From Polyangiaceae bacterium (GTDB taxonomy: Bacteria; Myxococcota_A; Polyangia; Polyangiales; Polyangiaceae), in assembly GCA_020633205.1 (NCBI GenBank), contig JACKEB010000019.1, forward strand, positions 248,001 through 312,000: a stretch of DNA of 64,000 nucleotides. The letters run 5' to 3'. The notes below the pieces were generated by a model. It had not been told where the DNA came from and did no database searches. It saw only the letters and a program-made list of their open reading frames with translations. Of this stretch, positions 1-8,801 are shown piece by piece; position 1 is the stretch's first letter, and the number at the start of each line of letters is the position of its first letter. The position numbers and the translations under genes were made by a program.

Positions 1-154
1 GTCCGGGAGCGTGCGCCCTGGAGCACGTCAATTCAAGGCGTGCCACCGCCACTGCAAAGATACGAGTCATACTCCTTGGGCTCGGCGCGGTGGCCGGGCT
101 AGATGTCTGGAGTCGGCTTCGAGCGCTGACATCACCGAGCGGAAAAGTCTGAAG

Positions 155-832
155 ATGGCCCAGCGGATCCTCGTAGTTGAAGACGAACCAGCGATCAGTG
201 AGTCGGTTGCCTACGCGCTCAAGCGTGACGGCTTCAGCGTCGTGACCGCCGGCACCATTGCAGAGGCTGAGACACAGTTGGACACGGATCTGGTCGTGTT
301 GGACCTGATGTTGCCCGACGGCAGCGGCTTTGACCTGATTGGAAAGCTACGGCGCGACGGCGACTTGACGCCGATCATCGTGCTCTCCAGCCGGGACGGC
401 GAGGCTGACCGGGTGGCCGCTCTGGAGACCGGCGCCGACGACTACGTGCCCAAGCCTTTTTCCCCAAGGGAAGTCGTCGCGCGGGTTCGCGCCGTCCTGC
501 GGCGCGCGCGTCCGGAGCCGGCGGCGAAGCGAGAGGGGCCGCCGCTCTCCGTTGACGAAGAGTCGCGGCGGGTGGAGGTGAACGGTCAGAGCGTCGACCT
601 CACGCGCGTCGAGTTCGATCTGCTCGTCGCTCTGCTCGAAAGCCCCGGCCGCGTCTATACCCGCGCCCAGCTGATTGACCGCGTCTGGGGTGACGGCTTT
701 GCCATCACCGACCGCACGGTGGATTCCCATGTGAAATCTCTGCGGCGCAAGCTGAGTGACGCAGGCGGGGACACCAGCCTGATCGAGACGGTACGTGGCG
801 TCGGCTACCGGGTGGGAGACGGGTCGCGTTGA
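155..832 (+). CDS. OmpR/PhoB-family response regulator
   Basis: A 225-residue two-component response regulator that should bind DNA when phosphorylated by the kinase encoded next to it. The N-terminal receiver shows the acidic pocket E9/D10, the phospho-acceptor D50 within VLDLMLPDG, the switch serine in IIVLSS and the conserved K100 in VPKPF. A winged-helix output domain follows (about residues 130-222), ending with the typical TVDSHVKSLRRKL and TVRGVGYRV signatures. The ATG at 155 is chosen because it begins directly at the receiver fold; a longer frame from position 11 adds only an arginine-rich tail. The gene overlaps the kinase by four bases, so the two are translationally coupled. The pair resembles CreB/CreC and PhoB/PhoR systems, but the signal and target genes cannot be read from the sequence. 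Confidence 0.93.
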   Translation: MAQRILVVEDEPAISESVAYALKRDGFSVVTAGTIAEAETQLDTDLVVLDLMLPDGSGFDLIGKLRRDGDLTPIIVLSSRDGEADRVAALETGADDYVPKPFSPREVVARVRAVLRRARPEPAAKREGPPLSVDEESRRVEVNGQSVDLTRVEFDLLVALLESPGRVYTRAQLIDRVWGDGFAITDRTVDSHVKSLRRKLSDAGGDTSLIETVRGVGYRVGDGSR

Positions 833-2286
833 GCGGCGCTCAGGGTTCTGAAATCTTGAGGTTGGTGATCGTCGCGGGCACGGCGATCGCCATCATTCTA
901 TTCGTTGCCTTCATCGCCAGCCGCCTGCTCAAGAGCCTGAGCCGCGGCATGTCGGTTCGCATGCAGGTCTTCTTGGCGCTCTCGGCGATCGTGGGGACAT
1001 TCGCGTTTGGCCTGGGTCTGATGGTGATCGACCGCATCGAGGCCCGCGCCGTGCGCTTCGCCAAGCAAGCAGCAGAGGACGAAGCGAAGCTGGTGGCCAG
1101 CCTGCTCGAGGGAGACATGCTGCGCACCGGCACCGGGCTGAACGGCGCAATCGCGCGCCTGGAAACCGAGCGCAACCGCGGCGCAGCGCTGCGCTTGGAG
1201 GTACTGGACACCCGGGGGCACCTGGTGTTTCCGCGCGATACCGTGAGCCAGGCGGACCAGCCCGGCACCGTGCATGTCGACGTCCCCATTCACGCCAAAG
1301 GTCAGGTGGTCGGTGCAGTGCGCGTCGTCAAGCCGACGGTCGTGATGCAGCGCATGCTGGCCGACTTCGCGCCAACAGTACTGGTCATCAGCCTCGTGCT
1401 TGGCGCCGCGGCCGCCGCAGCGGCCGTCTGGATCGGGCACACCATCGCGCGGCCCATCGTCGCCCTCACCGAGTTCAGCGAGCGCGTGAGCGCGGGCGAG
1501 CGCACCGCCGCGCCGCCGCCCGCCTTCGGCCGGGAGGTCACCAAGCTGACCCAGAGCATTGATTCCATGCGGAGACAGCTCGAGGGGCGCCCCTTCGTCG
1601 AGACCTTCGCCGCAGATCTGAGCCACGAGCTGAAGAATCCCGTCGCTGCCATCCGCGCAAGCGCGGAGATCTTGGACGAAGAAGGTGCCCTCGAGGAACC
1701 CGAAGAGGCGCGGCGCTTCGTCAAGCGCATCCGCGAAGCGACAGCCCGCATCGAGCGCCTGCTGAGCGATCTCTTGAACCTGGCGCAGATCGAGGCGCGC
1801 GGCATCGACGAGTTCGACGTGCTTGATATGGGCGACCTGCTCCTCGCTTCGACCAAAGGTCTCGAGGGCCGCGAGCGCCTCAACGTGAGCGTCAAGCAAG
1901 ACGCAAAGGTCCGCGGCGACGCCACGTGGCTGGGGCGCGCGATGGCGAACTTGCTCGAGAACGCCTTGGTGCACTCGCCAAAGGGTTCGCCCATCGAGGT
2001 ACTCCTGGAGCGAAAGAAGGACAACGTCGTCCTGCGGGTGATCAACCATGGCGAGGTACCAGCGCGCATGGTCAAGCGCGTCTTCGCGCGCTTCGTTACC
2101 ACACGGCAAGATAAGGGCGGTACCGGGCTCGGCCTTGGCATCGCGCGCGCTGTCGCTGAGGCACACAGCGGGCAAGTGGAGCTCGTACAACCGGGGCCGC
2201 CCAACGTGGAGTTTCAGCTCACGTTGCCTCACGCTAGCCTGCGCGACGTCGCGCTGAAGGTGGGCGGGAGCTTCACCAAGCAGTAG
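829..2286 (+). CDS. Membrane sensor histidine kinase (CreC-like)
   Basis: A 485-residue sensor kinase, partner of the preceding regulator. It starts with TTG inside the regulator stop codon. Two hydrophobic segments (about 10-33 and 43-66) precede an extracytoplasmic region of about 110 residues, then a third membrane segment (about 181-203) and a HAMP-like linker. The HisKA domain carries the phospho-acceptor H266 in the context DLSHELKNPVAAIRASAEIL. The ATPase domain has an N-box (ANLLENAL) and G-boxes (GGTGLGLGIARAVAEAHSG). The sensing region resembles CreC in layout but the ligand is unknown. The TTG start is inferred from coupling; an in-frame ATG at the beginning of the second membrane segment is a weaker alternative because it would delete the first membrane helix. 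Confidence 0.9.
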   Translation: MSGAQGSEILRLVIVAGTAIAIILFVAFIASRLLKSLSRGMSVRMQVFLALSAIVGTFAFGLGLMVIDRIEARAVRFAKQAAEDEAKLVASLLEGDMLRTGTGLNGAIARLETERNRGAALRLEVLDTRGHLVFPRDTVSQADQPGTVHVDVPIHAKGQVVGAVRVVKPTVVMQRMLADFAPTVLVISLVLGAAAAAAAVWIGHTIARPIVALTEFSERVSAGERTAAPPPAFGREVTKLTQSIDSMRRQLEGRPFVETFAADLSHELKNPVAAIRASAEILDEEGALEEPEEARRFVKRIREATARIERLLSDLLNLAQIEARGIDEFDVLDMGDLLLASTKGLEGRERLNVSVKQDAKVRGDATWLGRAMANLLENALVHSPKGSPIEVLLERKKDNVVLRVINHGEVPARMVKRVFARFVTTRQDKGGTGLGLGIARAVAEAHSGQVELVQPGPPNVEFQLTLPHASLRDVALKVGGSFTKQ

Positions 2287-2628
2287 CGGGAAGGCAGCAC
2301 GGCTTCGTATCGGGTTTCGCGGCGGGGTGCGGCGAGCCGTCGCATGAAACGGGAAAAGCGGTGGGCGATGGCACCCACCGGCGCAGCACGGTCGGCTCGA
2401 AACGCTCCTCACCCCCTGGATAAGCTGCGGGAAACACTCATGTTTCCGGAAACCGCAGGTACAAGGGATGGGAGCCGAGGGTTCTCCTCGAAACCTCCAC
2501 ACTCCCTGCCGACGATCCGCGCAAAGCTCCTCTAGCTTACTGGTGAGCCACGGTTGGTGGCTTCCGGCGACGCAGTCGTCACGCGGCTACAGGCGCGTGA
2601 CACGGTCAGACATCCTTCGAGGTTATTC
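2287..2628 (+). other. Intergenic leader before uppS with a structured hairpin
   Basis: This 342-base stretch has no convincing gene. It contains a compact imperfect hairpin at 2425-2458: CTGCGG (2425-2430) pairs with CCGCAG (2453-2458), and inside it GAAACA (2431-2436) pairs with TGTTTC (2441-2446) around a CTCA loop, leaving a six-base bulge CGGAAA on the 3' side. No U-run follows, so it is not an obvious terminator for the kinase gene. It lies about 170 bases ahead of the chosen uppS start and could be part of the uppS 5' UTR. Confidence 0.4.
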
Positions 2629-3420
2629 GTGAAAGAAGCCAATCCGCTGTTCGACAAAGCCGTTCGTCCTCGCCACGTCGCCATCATCATGGATGGCAAC
2701 GGCCGCTGGGCTCAGGCACGAGGTCTAGAGCGCGCCGAGGGCCACGCTGAGGGCGCCAATGCGGTGCGCGAAGCCGTGAGCACCTGCCGCGAGCAAGAGA
2801 TCGAGTTCTTGACACTATACGCCTTCAGCAACGCCAACTGGCAGCGCCCAAGCATCGAGGTTGAAGCCCTGATGCGGCTGCTGGTGGAGTTCGCTGATAA
2901 GGAGAAGGCCGAGCTCCGCGAGAACGGCATCCGCGTGAACGTGGTCGGCGAAATCGAAGACTTGCCGAGCCACACGCGGCGCGCGGTGGAGCACGTGATC
3001 GACTACTGCTCCGACGGCGATCGCATGACGCTCAGCCTCGCGCTCTCTTACGGTGGACGCCAAGACATCGTGAACGCGGCGCGCGCGCTGGCGGTGCGGG
3101 CCCGCGCTGGCCTGGTGCTGCCCGAGGAGATCGACGAAAACTTCTTCCACAGGGAAATGACGACGCACTCGCTGCCCGACGTGGACCTCTTGATCCGCAC
3201 CGGCGGCGAGGCGCGCCTCAGCGACTTCTTGCTGTTCGAGGCAGCCTACGCGGAGCTCGCATTCCTCGACATCATGTGGCCCGACTTCAAGGAAGACACC
3301 TTCATCGAGTGCGTGCGTCGCTACGCCACGAAGGAGCGCCGCTTTGGTCGTACCTCGGCGCAGGTGGCTCAGGAAGGCAGCAAGACCTTCCAGCCGCTGC
3401 GCCCGAACGGCCAGGGCTGA
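2629..3420 (+). CDS. uppS: Isoprenyl transferase (undecaprenyl diphosphate synthase)
   Basis: A 263-residue cis-prenyltransferase making the undecaprenyl diphosphate carrier for peptidoglycan and other cell-wall glycans by adding isopentenyl units to farnesyl diphosphate. The catalytic and phosphate-binding motif HVAIIMDGNGRWAQ (D22) is at the N-terminus, followed by the EGHAEGANAVREAV helix, FSNANWQRP (the FS.ENW.RP motif) and a C-terminal RTGGEARLSDFLLFEAAYAEL, the equivalent of the RTSGE.R.SNF.LWQ.AY.E signature. The GTG at 2629 is chosen because GAGG lies six bases upstream and the product then has the usual family length; the frame is open further upstream to 2554. It stands alone here, without the cdsA gene that often follows uppS. 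Confidence 0.95.
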   Translation: MKEANPLFDKAVRPRHVAIIMDGNGRWAQARGLERAEGHAEGANAVREAVSTCREQEIEFLTLYAFSNANWQRPSIEVEALMRLLVEFADKEKAELRENGIRVNVVGEIEDLPSHTRRAVEHVIDYCSDGDRMTLSLALSYGGRQDIVNAARALAVRARAGLVLPEEIDENFFHREMTTHSLPDVDLLIRTGGEARLSDFLLFEAAYAELAFLDIMWPDFKEDTFIECVRRYATKERRFGRTSAQVAQEGSKTFQPLRPNGQG

Positions 3421-3465
3421 GTTTCCGCAAGCTCGGTTCCGCACAGGAAAAGCTACGGACCAGTG

Positions 3466-3493
3466 ACACGCGAGGCTTGAGCGCCTCGCGTGT
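3466..3493 (+). terminator. Stem-loop terminator after uppS
   Basis: A perfect 11-bp inverted repeat, ACACGCGAGGC at 3466-3476 and GCCTCGCGTGT at 3483-3493, with a six-base loop. It is followed by TTGCGTTTG, a weak T-rich tail. It lies 45 bases after the uppS stop codon and fits an intrinsic terminator. Confidence 0.7.
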
Positions 3494-3660
3494 TTGCGTT
3501 TGTGCCCCGCTTGCATCTTGGGGCGACGCGGCAACGCCACCGATGGAAGCGCACTCGGTCTGGCGTTCTCTCATTTTGGGGGAGCCACACCGCACCCCAG
3601 CAAACTCGCGTTTCCTAGCGGCCCCGGCATAAACGTAGAGTTTTCGCGTATAACAGCCAG

Positions 3661-5631
3661 ATGCAGCGTACCGCCGCCACACTCGTTGTTTCTACGCTGT
3701 TGTTAGTTGCTTGTGGGGAGACCACGCAGGACTCGGCAGGCAGCGGGACGGATGCCGGCGCGGGTGGCAGCAGCCAAGCCGGAGCCGGCGGGTCAGCCAC
3801 CGGGGGAAGCGGCTCAACAGACGGCGGCAGTGCCGGCTCGAGCGGCAGTGCTGGCTCGAGCGGCAGTGGCGGTAGCGGTGGCTCCGCAGGGAGTGGCGGC
3901 GCGCCTGACTTCCCGGGCGCGTGCATCGAGCGCCAGCCGCGCGCCTGCGACCACCGGAGCGTGAAAGCCGCTAATCAGGGGATCTGCGAGGAGAACGGAT
4001 GGTGTCTCGAGAATCCTGTGCCTTACGGAAAGAACTTGAGAGCCATCTATCCCGTGTCGGCCAACGATGTATGGGCAGTCGGCCCTGGAGATATCCTCCA
4101 CTTCGACGGCTCGAAATGGAGCCGTGAATTCAGCCCTGGCGGCGATTCGATTTGGTCCGACGGCACGCAGGTCATCGCCACTGATCAGTCCACGATGACG
4201 GTCTTCGACGGAAACCAGTGGCTCCCCTTCGGCTCCACCTCACACTGGTTTGGCAAGCTGAGTGCGCTCTCCAAGTCGAACCTCTGGGCTGCCTATAGAA
4301 ACGAGGTGAACCACTACGACGGGAGCGACTGGACGGTGCACACCTCGCCAATCAGTGGCAAGGTCACGGCGGTGGCCGCGGTATCGGCGACGGAGGTCTG
4401 GCTCGGCAGCGACGACGGCGAGGTGTACCGTTTCCGCGACGGTGTCTTCACGTCGTTCGGCTCCACCACGGGTAGCTCGGTGAGCATCCAAGCTTTCTCG
4501 GCCAACGATGTCTGGATCAGCAGCCCGGGAGATGCCAGCGGCAACGTTCGCCACTTCACCGGTGGAACGACCCTCGAGGCGACCTCAATTCCCGACGGTA
4601 ACGAGGTTTCGCTGTTGTGGGGCAATTCTGGCAGCGACCTGTTCCTGGTGTCGAACACCCGCGGCATCTTGCACTGGAACGGAACGTCTCTGGTCGAGTT
4701 GCCTCAGGGCAAGCCCGGCACTGTGACCGACATCCGCGGCACATCACACTCGGACGTATGGGCGGTGGGGGACAGCGGTCTGGCGGTGCACTTCGACGGA
4801 CAAAAGTGGTCGAAGCCTCAAGCACTGGTACCTGCGACGGAGTCTGCGGATCTACGCAAACTCGACGGCACGGCGACGGATGATGTGTGGGCCGTCGGAG
4901 GCAATCTGGCGGCGCACTTTGACGGCACCATGTGGACCAATCGCTCCCCTACGTTGATCCAGAATCCGGCGTTTTACGGCGTGTGGGTCGAGTCACCGAG
5001 CAGCGTTTACCTCACGGATGCGGGAGGCACGCTGCTGCATTTCGATGGCACTCAGTGGTCGGCAGTGGCGCACTCCGGGCTCACCCTCGGAGACATCGTC
5101 GGGGTCGGCCCCGGGGAGTTCTGGATTTCAGCAAGAAGGTCCAAAGAGGTGATCGCTGTCCACTACCTCAACGGCGTGCTCACTGAGTTCTCCGTAGGAA
5201 AGACGGTCAACGCCGATCCTCCCACTGCGATTTGGGCTTCATCCAACTGCAACGTTTGGATCGCCGCTCAAGGCGGCGCCTTCAGGTTCGACGGCACGGA
5301 GTGGAAGCCGTTTGCGCTCGAACAGGACTACCCAGCGCAGCGCCTGTGGGGCACCCAAGGGGATGACGTCTGGGCAAGCAACGCCGATAAGCTCTATCGC
5401 TTCGATGGCTCGACGTTCCAACTCGTGGAAGGTTCTCACGGTGGAGATCTCTGGGGCTGTGGAACTCACCTGTGGAGCTTCAGCTCGCCTGGAGAGATCG
5501 ATCACTTCGACGGCACCAGCTGGGAGACCGTCGCAGGCGCCGAGTTGCTAACTCCCTACAACGTCTGGTCCATTGGCAGCGGCACCTTCCTATCGGCGGC
5601 GGGGAACACCATCCAGCGCGTAAACCCTTAG
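3661..5631 (+). CDS. Secreted lipoprotein with DVWAVG/HFDG beta-propeller-like repeats
   Basis: A 656-residue predicted lipoprotein. The signal peptide ends in the lipobox LVAC (C18). Residues from about 27 to 80 are almost only Gly, Ser, Ala and Thr, a spacer common in myxobacterial surface lipoproteins. A Cys-containing segment (CIERQPRACDH, GICEENGWC) follows, then repeats built on the pattern D-V-W-A-V-G, H-F-D-G, W, spaced about 40-50 residues apart through to the C-terminus. Such repeats are expected to fold as blades of one or two beta-propellers. No catalytic motif is visible. It is monocistronic between the uppS terminator and a convergent hydratase gene. Function is unknown; a surface binding or adhesion role is only an inference from architecture. 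Confidence 0.85.
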   Translation: MQRTAATLVVSTLLLVACGETTQDSAGSGTDAGAGGSSQAGAGGSATGGSGSTDGGSAGSSGSAGSSGSGGSGGSAGSGGAPDFPGACIERQPRACDHRSVKAANQGICEENGWCLENPVPYGKNLRAIYPVSANDVWAVGPGDILHFDGSKWSREFSPGGDSIWSDGTQVIATDQSTMTVFDGNQWLPFGSTSHWFGKLSALSKSNLWAAYRNEVNHYDGSDWTVHTSPISGKVTAVAAVSATEVWLGSDDGEVYRFRDGVFTSFGSTTGSSVSIQAFSANDVWISSPGDASGNVRHFTGGTTLEATSIPDGNEVSLLWGNSGSDLFLVSNTRGILHWNGTSLVELPQGKPGTVTDIRGTSHSDVWAVGDSGLAVHFDGQKWSKPQALVPATESADLRKLDGTATDDVWAVGGNLAAHFDGTMWTNRSPTLIQNPAFYGVWVESPSSVYLTDAGGTLLHFDGTQWSAVAHSGLTLGDIVGVGPGEFWISARRSKEVIAVHYLNGVLTEFSVGKTVNADPPTAIWASSNCNVWIAAQGGAFRFDGTEWKPFALEQDYPAQRLWGTQGDDVWASNADKLYRFDGSTFQLVEGSHGGDLWGCGTHLWSFSSPGEIDHFDGTSWETVAGAELLTPYNVWSIGSGTFLSAAGNTIQRVNP

Positions 5632-5658
5632 TCGCCTTGAGCCGCGAAGCGGGCGGCG

Positions 5659-6123
5659 TCACGCCAGGAAGCGGCTCAGCGACTCGATCACGCAGGCAGG
5701 CTTCTCCTGACCTTCAACCTCCAGCGTGATGACGATGGTCACCTGGATGCCGCCTTTGACGTCCTCCACTTTGGCGATCTGCCCACGGGCCCTGAGGCGT
5801 TTCCCCACGCGCACGGGCGCGGGGAAACGCACCTTGTTTACCCCGTAGTTCAAGCCCATCGAGATATTTTCCACGCGGATCAGCCGTGGCATGAAGTAGC
5901 TCGAGAGCGACAACGTGAGGTAGCCGTGGGCAATCGTTCCGCCGAAGGGCCCTGACTTCGCGCGCTCCACATCGACGTGGATCCACTGGTGATCGCCAGT
6001 AGCGTCGGCGAACTGGTTGACCCGCTGCTGGTCGACCTCGATGTACTCCGTCGGGCCGAGTTCCGCGCCAACCGCTGCCTTCACTTCGGCGAGACTGGAA
6101 AACACCCTGGGGGAGTCACTCAT
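5659..6123 (-). CDS. MaoC-like (R)-specific enoyl-CoA hydratase
   Basis: A 154-residue single hotdog-fold hydratase of the MaoC / (R)-specific enoyl-CoA hydratase / NodN-like type, expected to add water across trans-2-enoyl-CoA. The active-site pattern is present: D44 and H49 in FADATGDHQWIHVD, followed by PFGGTIAHGYLTLSL, the conserved helix and glycine turn that form the oxyanion pocket. Length matches the one-domain family. It converges with the preceding lipoprotein gene and is divergent from the gene at 6253. No acyl-CoA gene lies next to it, so the natural substrate is open. Confidence 0.88.
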   Translation of the reverse strand: MSDSPRVFSSLAEVKAAVGAELGPTEYIEVDQQRVNQFADATGDHQWIHVDVERAKSGPFGGTIAHGYLTLSLSSYFMPRLIRVENISMGLNYGVNKVRFPAPVRVGKRLRARGQIAKVEDVKGGIQVTIVITLEVEGQEKPACVIESLSRFLA

Positions 6124-6141
6124 GGCGTGACTCTAGGCCGC

Positions 6142-6164
6142 AAAACTCACGAGCCCAGAGTTTT
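6142..6164. promoter_or_regulatory. Inverted repeat in divergent promoter region
   Basis: AAAACTC at 6142-6148 and GAGTTTT at 6158-6164 form a perfect 7-bp inverted repeat with nine bases between, in the 129-base gap separating the divergent hydratase and pseudo-GGDEF genes. It could be an operator, but repeats of this size also arise by chance. Confidence 0.25.
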
Positions 6165-6252
6165 CGCGCCCTTCGGGGAGCAACACTCAGAAAAAGCTAG
6201 ATATGGACTCCATAGGCCGCGGGGCTGGCCGTTCTACAGACACGTCGAGGCA

Positions 6253-7203
6253 ATGAAAGCCTCTGAAACTGCGCTGAGCCGCAAGAACTTGAGAAGTCCC
6301 GTGAGCAACCTGTCCCTCCCCCCCGAACAACCAACCGCAGACGCGGTTGAGAAGCCCATCTTGCGGCTTCTGTCGGGTCCCGGAGTGGTGCGGTTCAGCG
6401 AGCCTCCGCCGCAGCTGGGCGGCCCCATCTTGCTCGTGATGCCGGACGTCGAGCGCGCCTTCGTGGTGCGTCGCGCCATCCGGACGATCTGGGGGCGTGA
6501 TGTGAAGGTGCATCACCTGGCGACTCTGGACGCCGCAGTCGAGCGCGCCCAGCGCTCGGAGCACGCGATCAACTTGGTCGACCTCGAACCATCGGATCAA
6601 CGCTGGGTGGATGCCGTGACGCGGCTCACCCAAGCAGCGCCAGGGTGCCCAACGGTCATGCTCGAAGAGGGGTCGACCGACGCCTCCAATCAATCAGCGC
6701 GTCGCCTGGCGCGGAGCGTGAAGCACGCCCTGGAACGCGCGAGCTTCCGCATGAAGTCGTCAGGGCGCATCCCTGGGCCGGGACTGGTCAATCGTCACCG
6801 CATGCTCGCCACGGTCACAGAGGCGCTCGAGCGCGCGCTCCCATCCCAGGCCCAAGTGCCGCTCGTGCGCGTGTGCGTTGGCCACGAAGATGAGAACGAG
6901 CGCTTCGTTGGAGAATCCGCACGGATCCTCTCTGAGGCATTGATGGCACGCTTCGTGGACTGCCTGGGCCCGTCGGATTTGGGTACGCTGATGGACGACG
7001 GGACCCTGGTCGCCTGGGCCCGCGGTGTGCATCCGCTGGAACAGCTGCGGCTGTTGGTAGAGCGCCTGCGTGAGTCCCTCAGCCAACCGTTTCACATCCA
7101 GGGTCAGTCGGTCTTCGTTTCGGTAACCCTAGGGACTGCGGTCGGTCCACGGGACGCGGACTCCGCCTTGGAGCTCGTCGACCGCGCCTACACCCGAGTT
7201 TGA
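6253..7203 (+). CDS. Degenerate receiver plus degenerate GGDEF-domain protein
   Basis: A 316-residue cytoplasmic protein. Residues about 55-165 have the alpha/beta order of a response-regulator receiver (GGPILLVMPDVERAFVVRRAIRTIW, then NLVDLEPSDQRWVDAVTRL) but without a clear phospho-acceptor pocket. Residues about 175-316 follow a GGDEF-domain pattern: NRHRMLATVTEAL at the start, LGPSDLGTLMDDGTLVAW where the GGDEF loop should be, and VFVSVTLGTAVGPRDADSALELVDRAY where the family has its V.S.G.A-A..L...AD..-Y motif. The catalytic GG[D/E]EF residues are absent, so it should not make c-di-GMP. The last helix is cut short. The ATG at 6253 has GAGG just upstream; a GTG at 6301 is an alternative. 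It probably acts as a protein- or nucleotide-binding regulator. Confidence 0.7.
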   Translation: MKASETALSRKNLRSPVSNLSLPPEQPTADAVEKPILRLLSGPGVVRFSEPPPQLGGPILLVMPDVERAFVVRRAIRTIWGRDVKVHHLATLDAAVERAQRSEHAINLVDLEPSDQRWVDAVTRLTQAAPGCPTVMLEEGSTDASNQSARRLARSVKHALERASFRMKSSGRIPGPGLVNRHRMLATVTEALERALPSQAQVPLVRVCVGHEDENERFVGESARILSEALMARFVDCLGPSDLGTLMDDGTLVAWARGVHPLEQLRLLVERLRESLSQPFHIQGQSVFVSVTLGTAVGPRDADSALELVDRAYTRV

Positions 7204-7231
7204 TCTCGGCGTTGTTCAAGCTGGGCCCTGT

Positions 7232-8773
7232 TTAGCCTCGACGCGTGCGGCGCGCGGCCCGCCGCAGACGCCGTGCCAGCGAGCCAGCCTCGAAGGGCTG
7301 CGCGACCACTTCCAGAGCACCTGCTGCAATCAGCGTGTTGATGCCCGCTGTGTCGACCTGCGGCAGGCAAACCACCACTTGTTGCCCTGGAGCAGTGCCA
7401 AGCCAGCTCACGGCGCTCGGGGCGTCCGGCGCGTCCAATAGGTGCAGCACCCCATCGTGCACCAGGCGAATGCCCTGGGCGCTCAGGCCGATCCGCAAGG
7501 TCTCGTCAATCGCGTTACCTCCCGGTAACACCATCAAGGCAACCCCAAGCTCGCCCAACTCCAGTGCGCTCGGCTTGGTCTCGGGAGGCTGTTCACCCAG
7601 GAAGCCGCTTCGCTCGTCCCGGTCGCCGCTTGGCACCTCACCTTTGCGATTCGGCACACGCTCCGCGTTGATCTCTGGGCTCAACGCCTCAGCGAGCCGT
7701 TGACGCACTTCGTTCGCATCCGCTGGACGCTTGTGCGCCTTCTTCGCCAGCAGCTGCATCCTCAGCTGCTCGAGCAACGGGGGAATTGGCTCAGCGTTTT
7801 CGGGTCGCGCAAGGGCGGGAGGCTCCGCGAACATCTGCTTGGAGATCACGTCGATGGGAGTCGCGCCATCGAACGGGGGATCGCCCTGCAGCAAGCACGT
7901 GAGCAAGCAACCGAAGGCGTACAGATCCGTGGAAGGCCCAACCGCCAGCGACCGGCACTGCTCTGGACTCATGAAGGTCGGCGTGCCGGCGACTGCGTCG
8001 CGCTGAGTCAGCGTGGGACCGCTGTCCCGAGGGTCGTCGACGTGGGCGAGGCCAAAGTCGCTCACCTTGGCGATCCAGTCTCCATCTGCGCCCAGGCGGC
8101 ACAGCATCACGTTCTCGGGCTTGAGATCGCGATGCACCACGCCGCGCTCATGCGCTAGCGCGAGGGCACTGAGGATTTGATCGCAGATCCGTCCGACCTG
8201 CTCCAAGCCCGGCAGCGCCGGCAGCGAGGTCAACCAGCTGTCCAGGTCTTGCCCCTCGACGAACTCCATCACGATGAACGGCGTCTCACCGTCCTCGCCG
8301 TAGTCGAGCACTCGCACGACATTGGGGTGAGCGAGCAACGACGCCGCACGAGCCTCCCTCGCGAAGCGCCGACGGTAGACGCTGTCCCCAGCAACACTAC
8401 GACGCATCACCTTCACAGCGATCGGGATACCGAGCGCCTCGTGCACGCCGCGATACACCTGCCCCATGGCGCCTTGCCCCAGGAGCCCGGTCAGTGTGTA
8501 CTTTTCCGCCAGGCAACGCCCAAGCATCGGATCCGAGCGGTCGGCTCCGCGAATCGACTCCGGCGCTTGATCGGGTGAACGCTGGGTCGGTACGCGCGAG
8601 ATTCGTGGGCGCAGCTGTTCAGGCGGAGCGCTGGAAAACGCACCAAACAGCCCAGAGTCCGCTTCGCTGGGAGGTACGGAAGGTGCCGCGCTTGGAACCG
8701 CGGGCACCGGCTGAGAGTAGACCGTCTCGTCGTGCGCGAGCTTGGAGTCGTCCCGCTTGGGAGGGGCCGACAT
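7232..8773 (-). CDS. Ser/Thr protein kinase with C-terminal receiver-like region
   Basis: A 513-residue eukaryotic-like (Hanks-type) kinase. After a Pro/Ser-rich N-terminus of about 90 residues, the kinase domain shows the glycine loop LLGQGAMGQVY, the ATP lysine K121 (IAVKVMRR), the catalytic HRDLKPEN (D216), the DFG aspartate D239, and the activation segment GTPTFMSPEQ, through to about residue 350. No transmembrane segment is seen. The last 110 residues (LGVALMVLPGGNAIDETLRIGLSAQ to VVAQPFEAGSLARRLRRAARR) look like a receiver-fold remnant with alternating hydrophobic strands but no obvious phosphorylation site. The ATG at 8773 is chosen because upstream codons overlap the preceding gene. 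It lies just downstream of the LysM-FecR gene on the same strand, so the two are probably co-transcribed. Confidence 0.9.
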   Translation of the reverse strand: MSAPPKRDDSKLAHDETVYSQPVPAVPSAAPSVPPSEADSGLFGAFSSAPPEQLRPRISRVPTQRSPDQAPESIRGADRSDPMLGRCLAEKYTLTGLLGQGAMGQVYRGVHEALGIPIAVKVMRRSVAGDSVYRRRFAREARAASLLAHPNVVRVLDYGEDGETPFIVMEFVEGQDLDSWLTSLPALPGLEQVGRICDQILSALALAHERGVVHRDLKPENVMLCRLGADGDWIAKVSDFGLAHVDDPRDSGPTLTQRDAVAGTPTFMSPEQCRSLAVGPSTDLYAFGCLLTCLLQGDPPFDGATPIDVISKQMFAEPPALARPENAEPIPPLLEQLRMQLLAKKAHKRPADANEVRQRLAEALSPEINAERVPNRKGEVPSGDRDERSGFLGEQPPETKPSALELGELGVALMVLPGGNAIDETLRIGLSAQGIRLVHDGVLHLLDAPDAPSAVSWLGTAPGQQVVVCLPQVDTAGINTLIAAGALEVVAQPFEAGSLARRLRRAARRTRRG

Positions 8774-8801
8774 ATCAACCGTAGTTCCGGGAGGATCCGA
8801 C

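Noticed and set aside
898..2502. Minus-strand 534-codon open frame opposite the histidine kinase gene
   Set aside because: Lies fully antisense to a well-supported kinase gene, is rich in His/Arg/Ala as expected for a GC-rich shadow frame, and has no domain.
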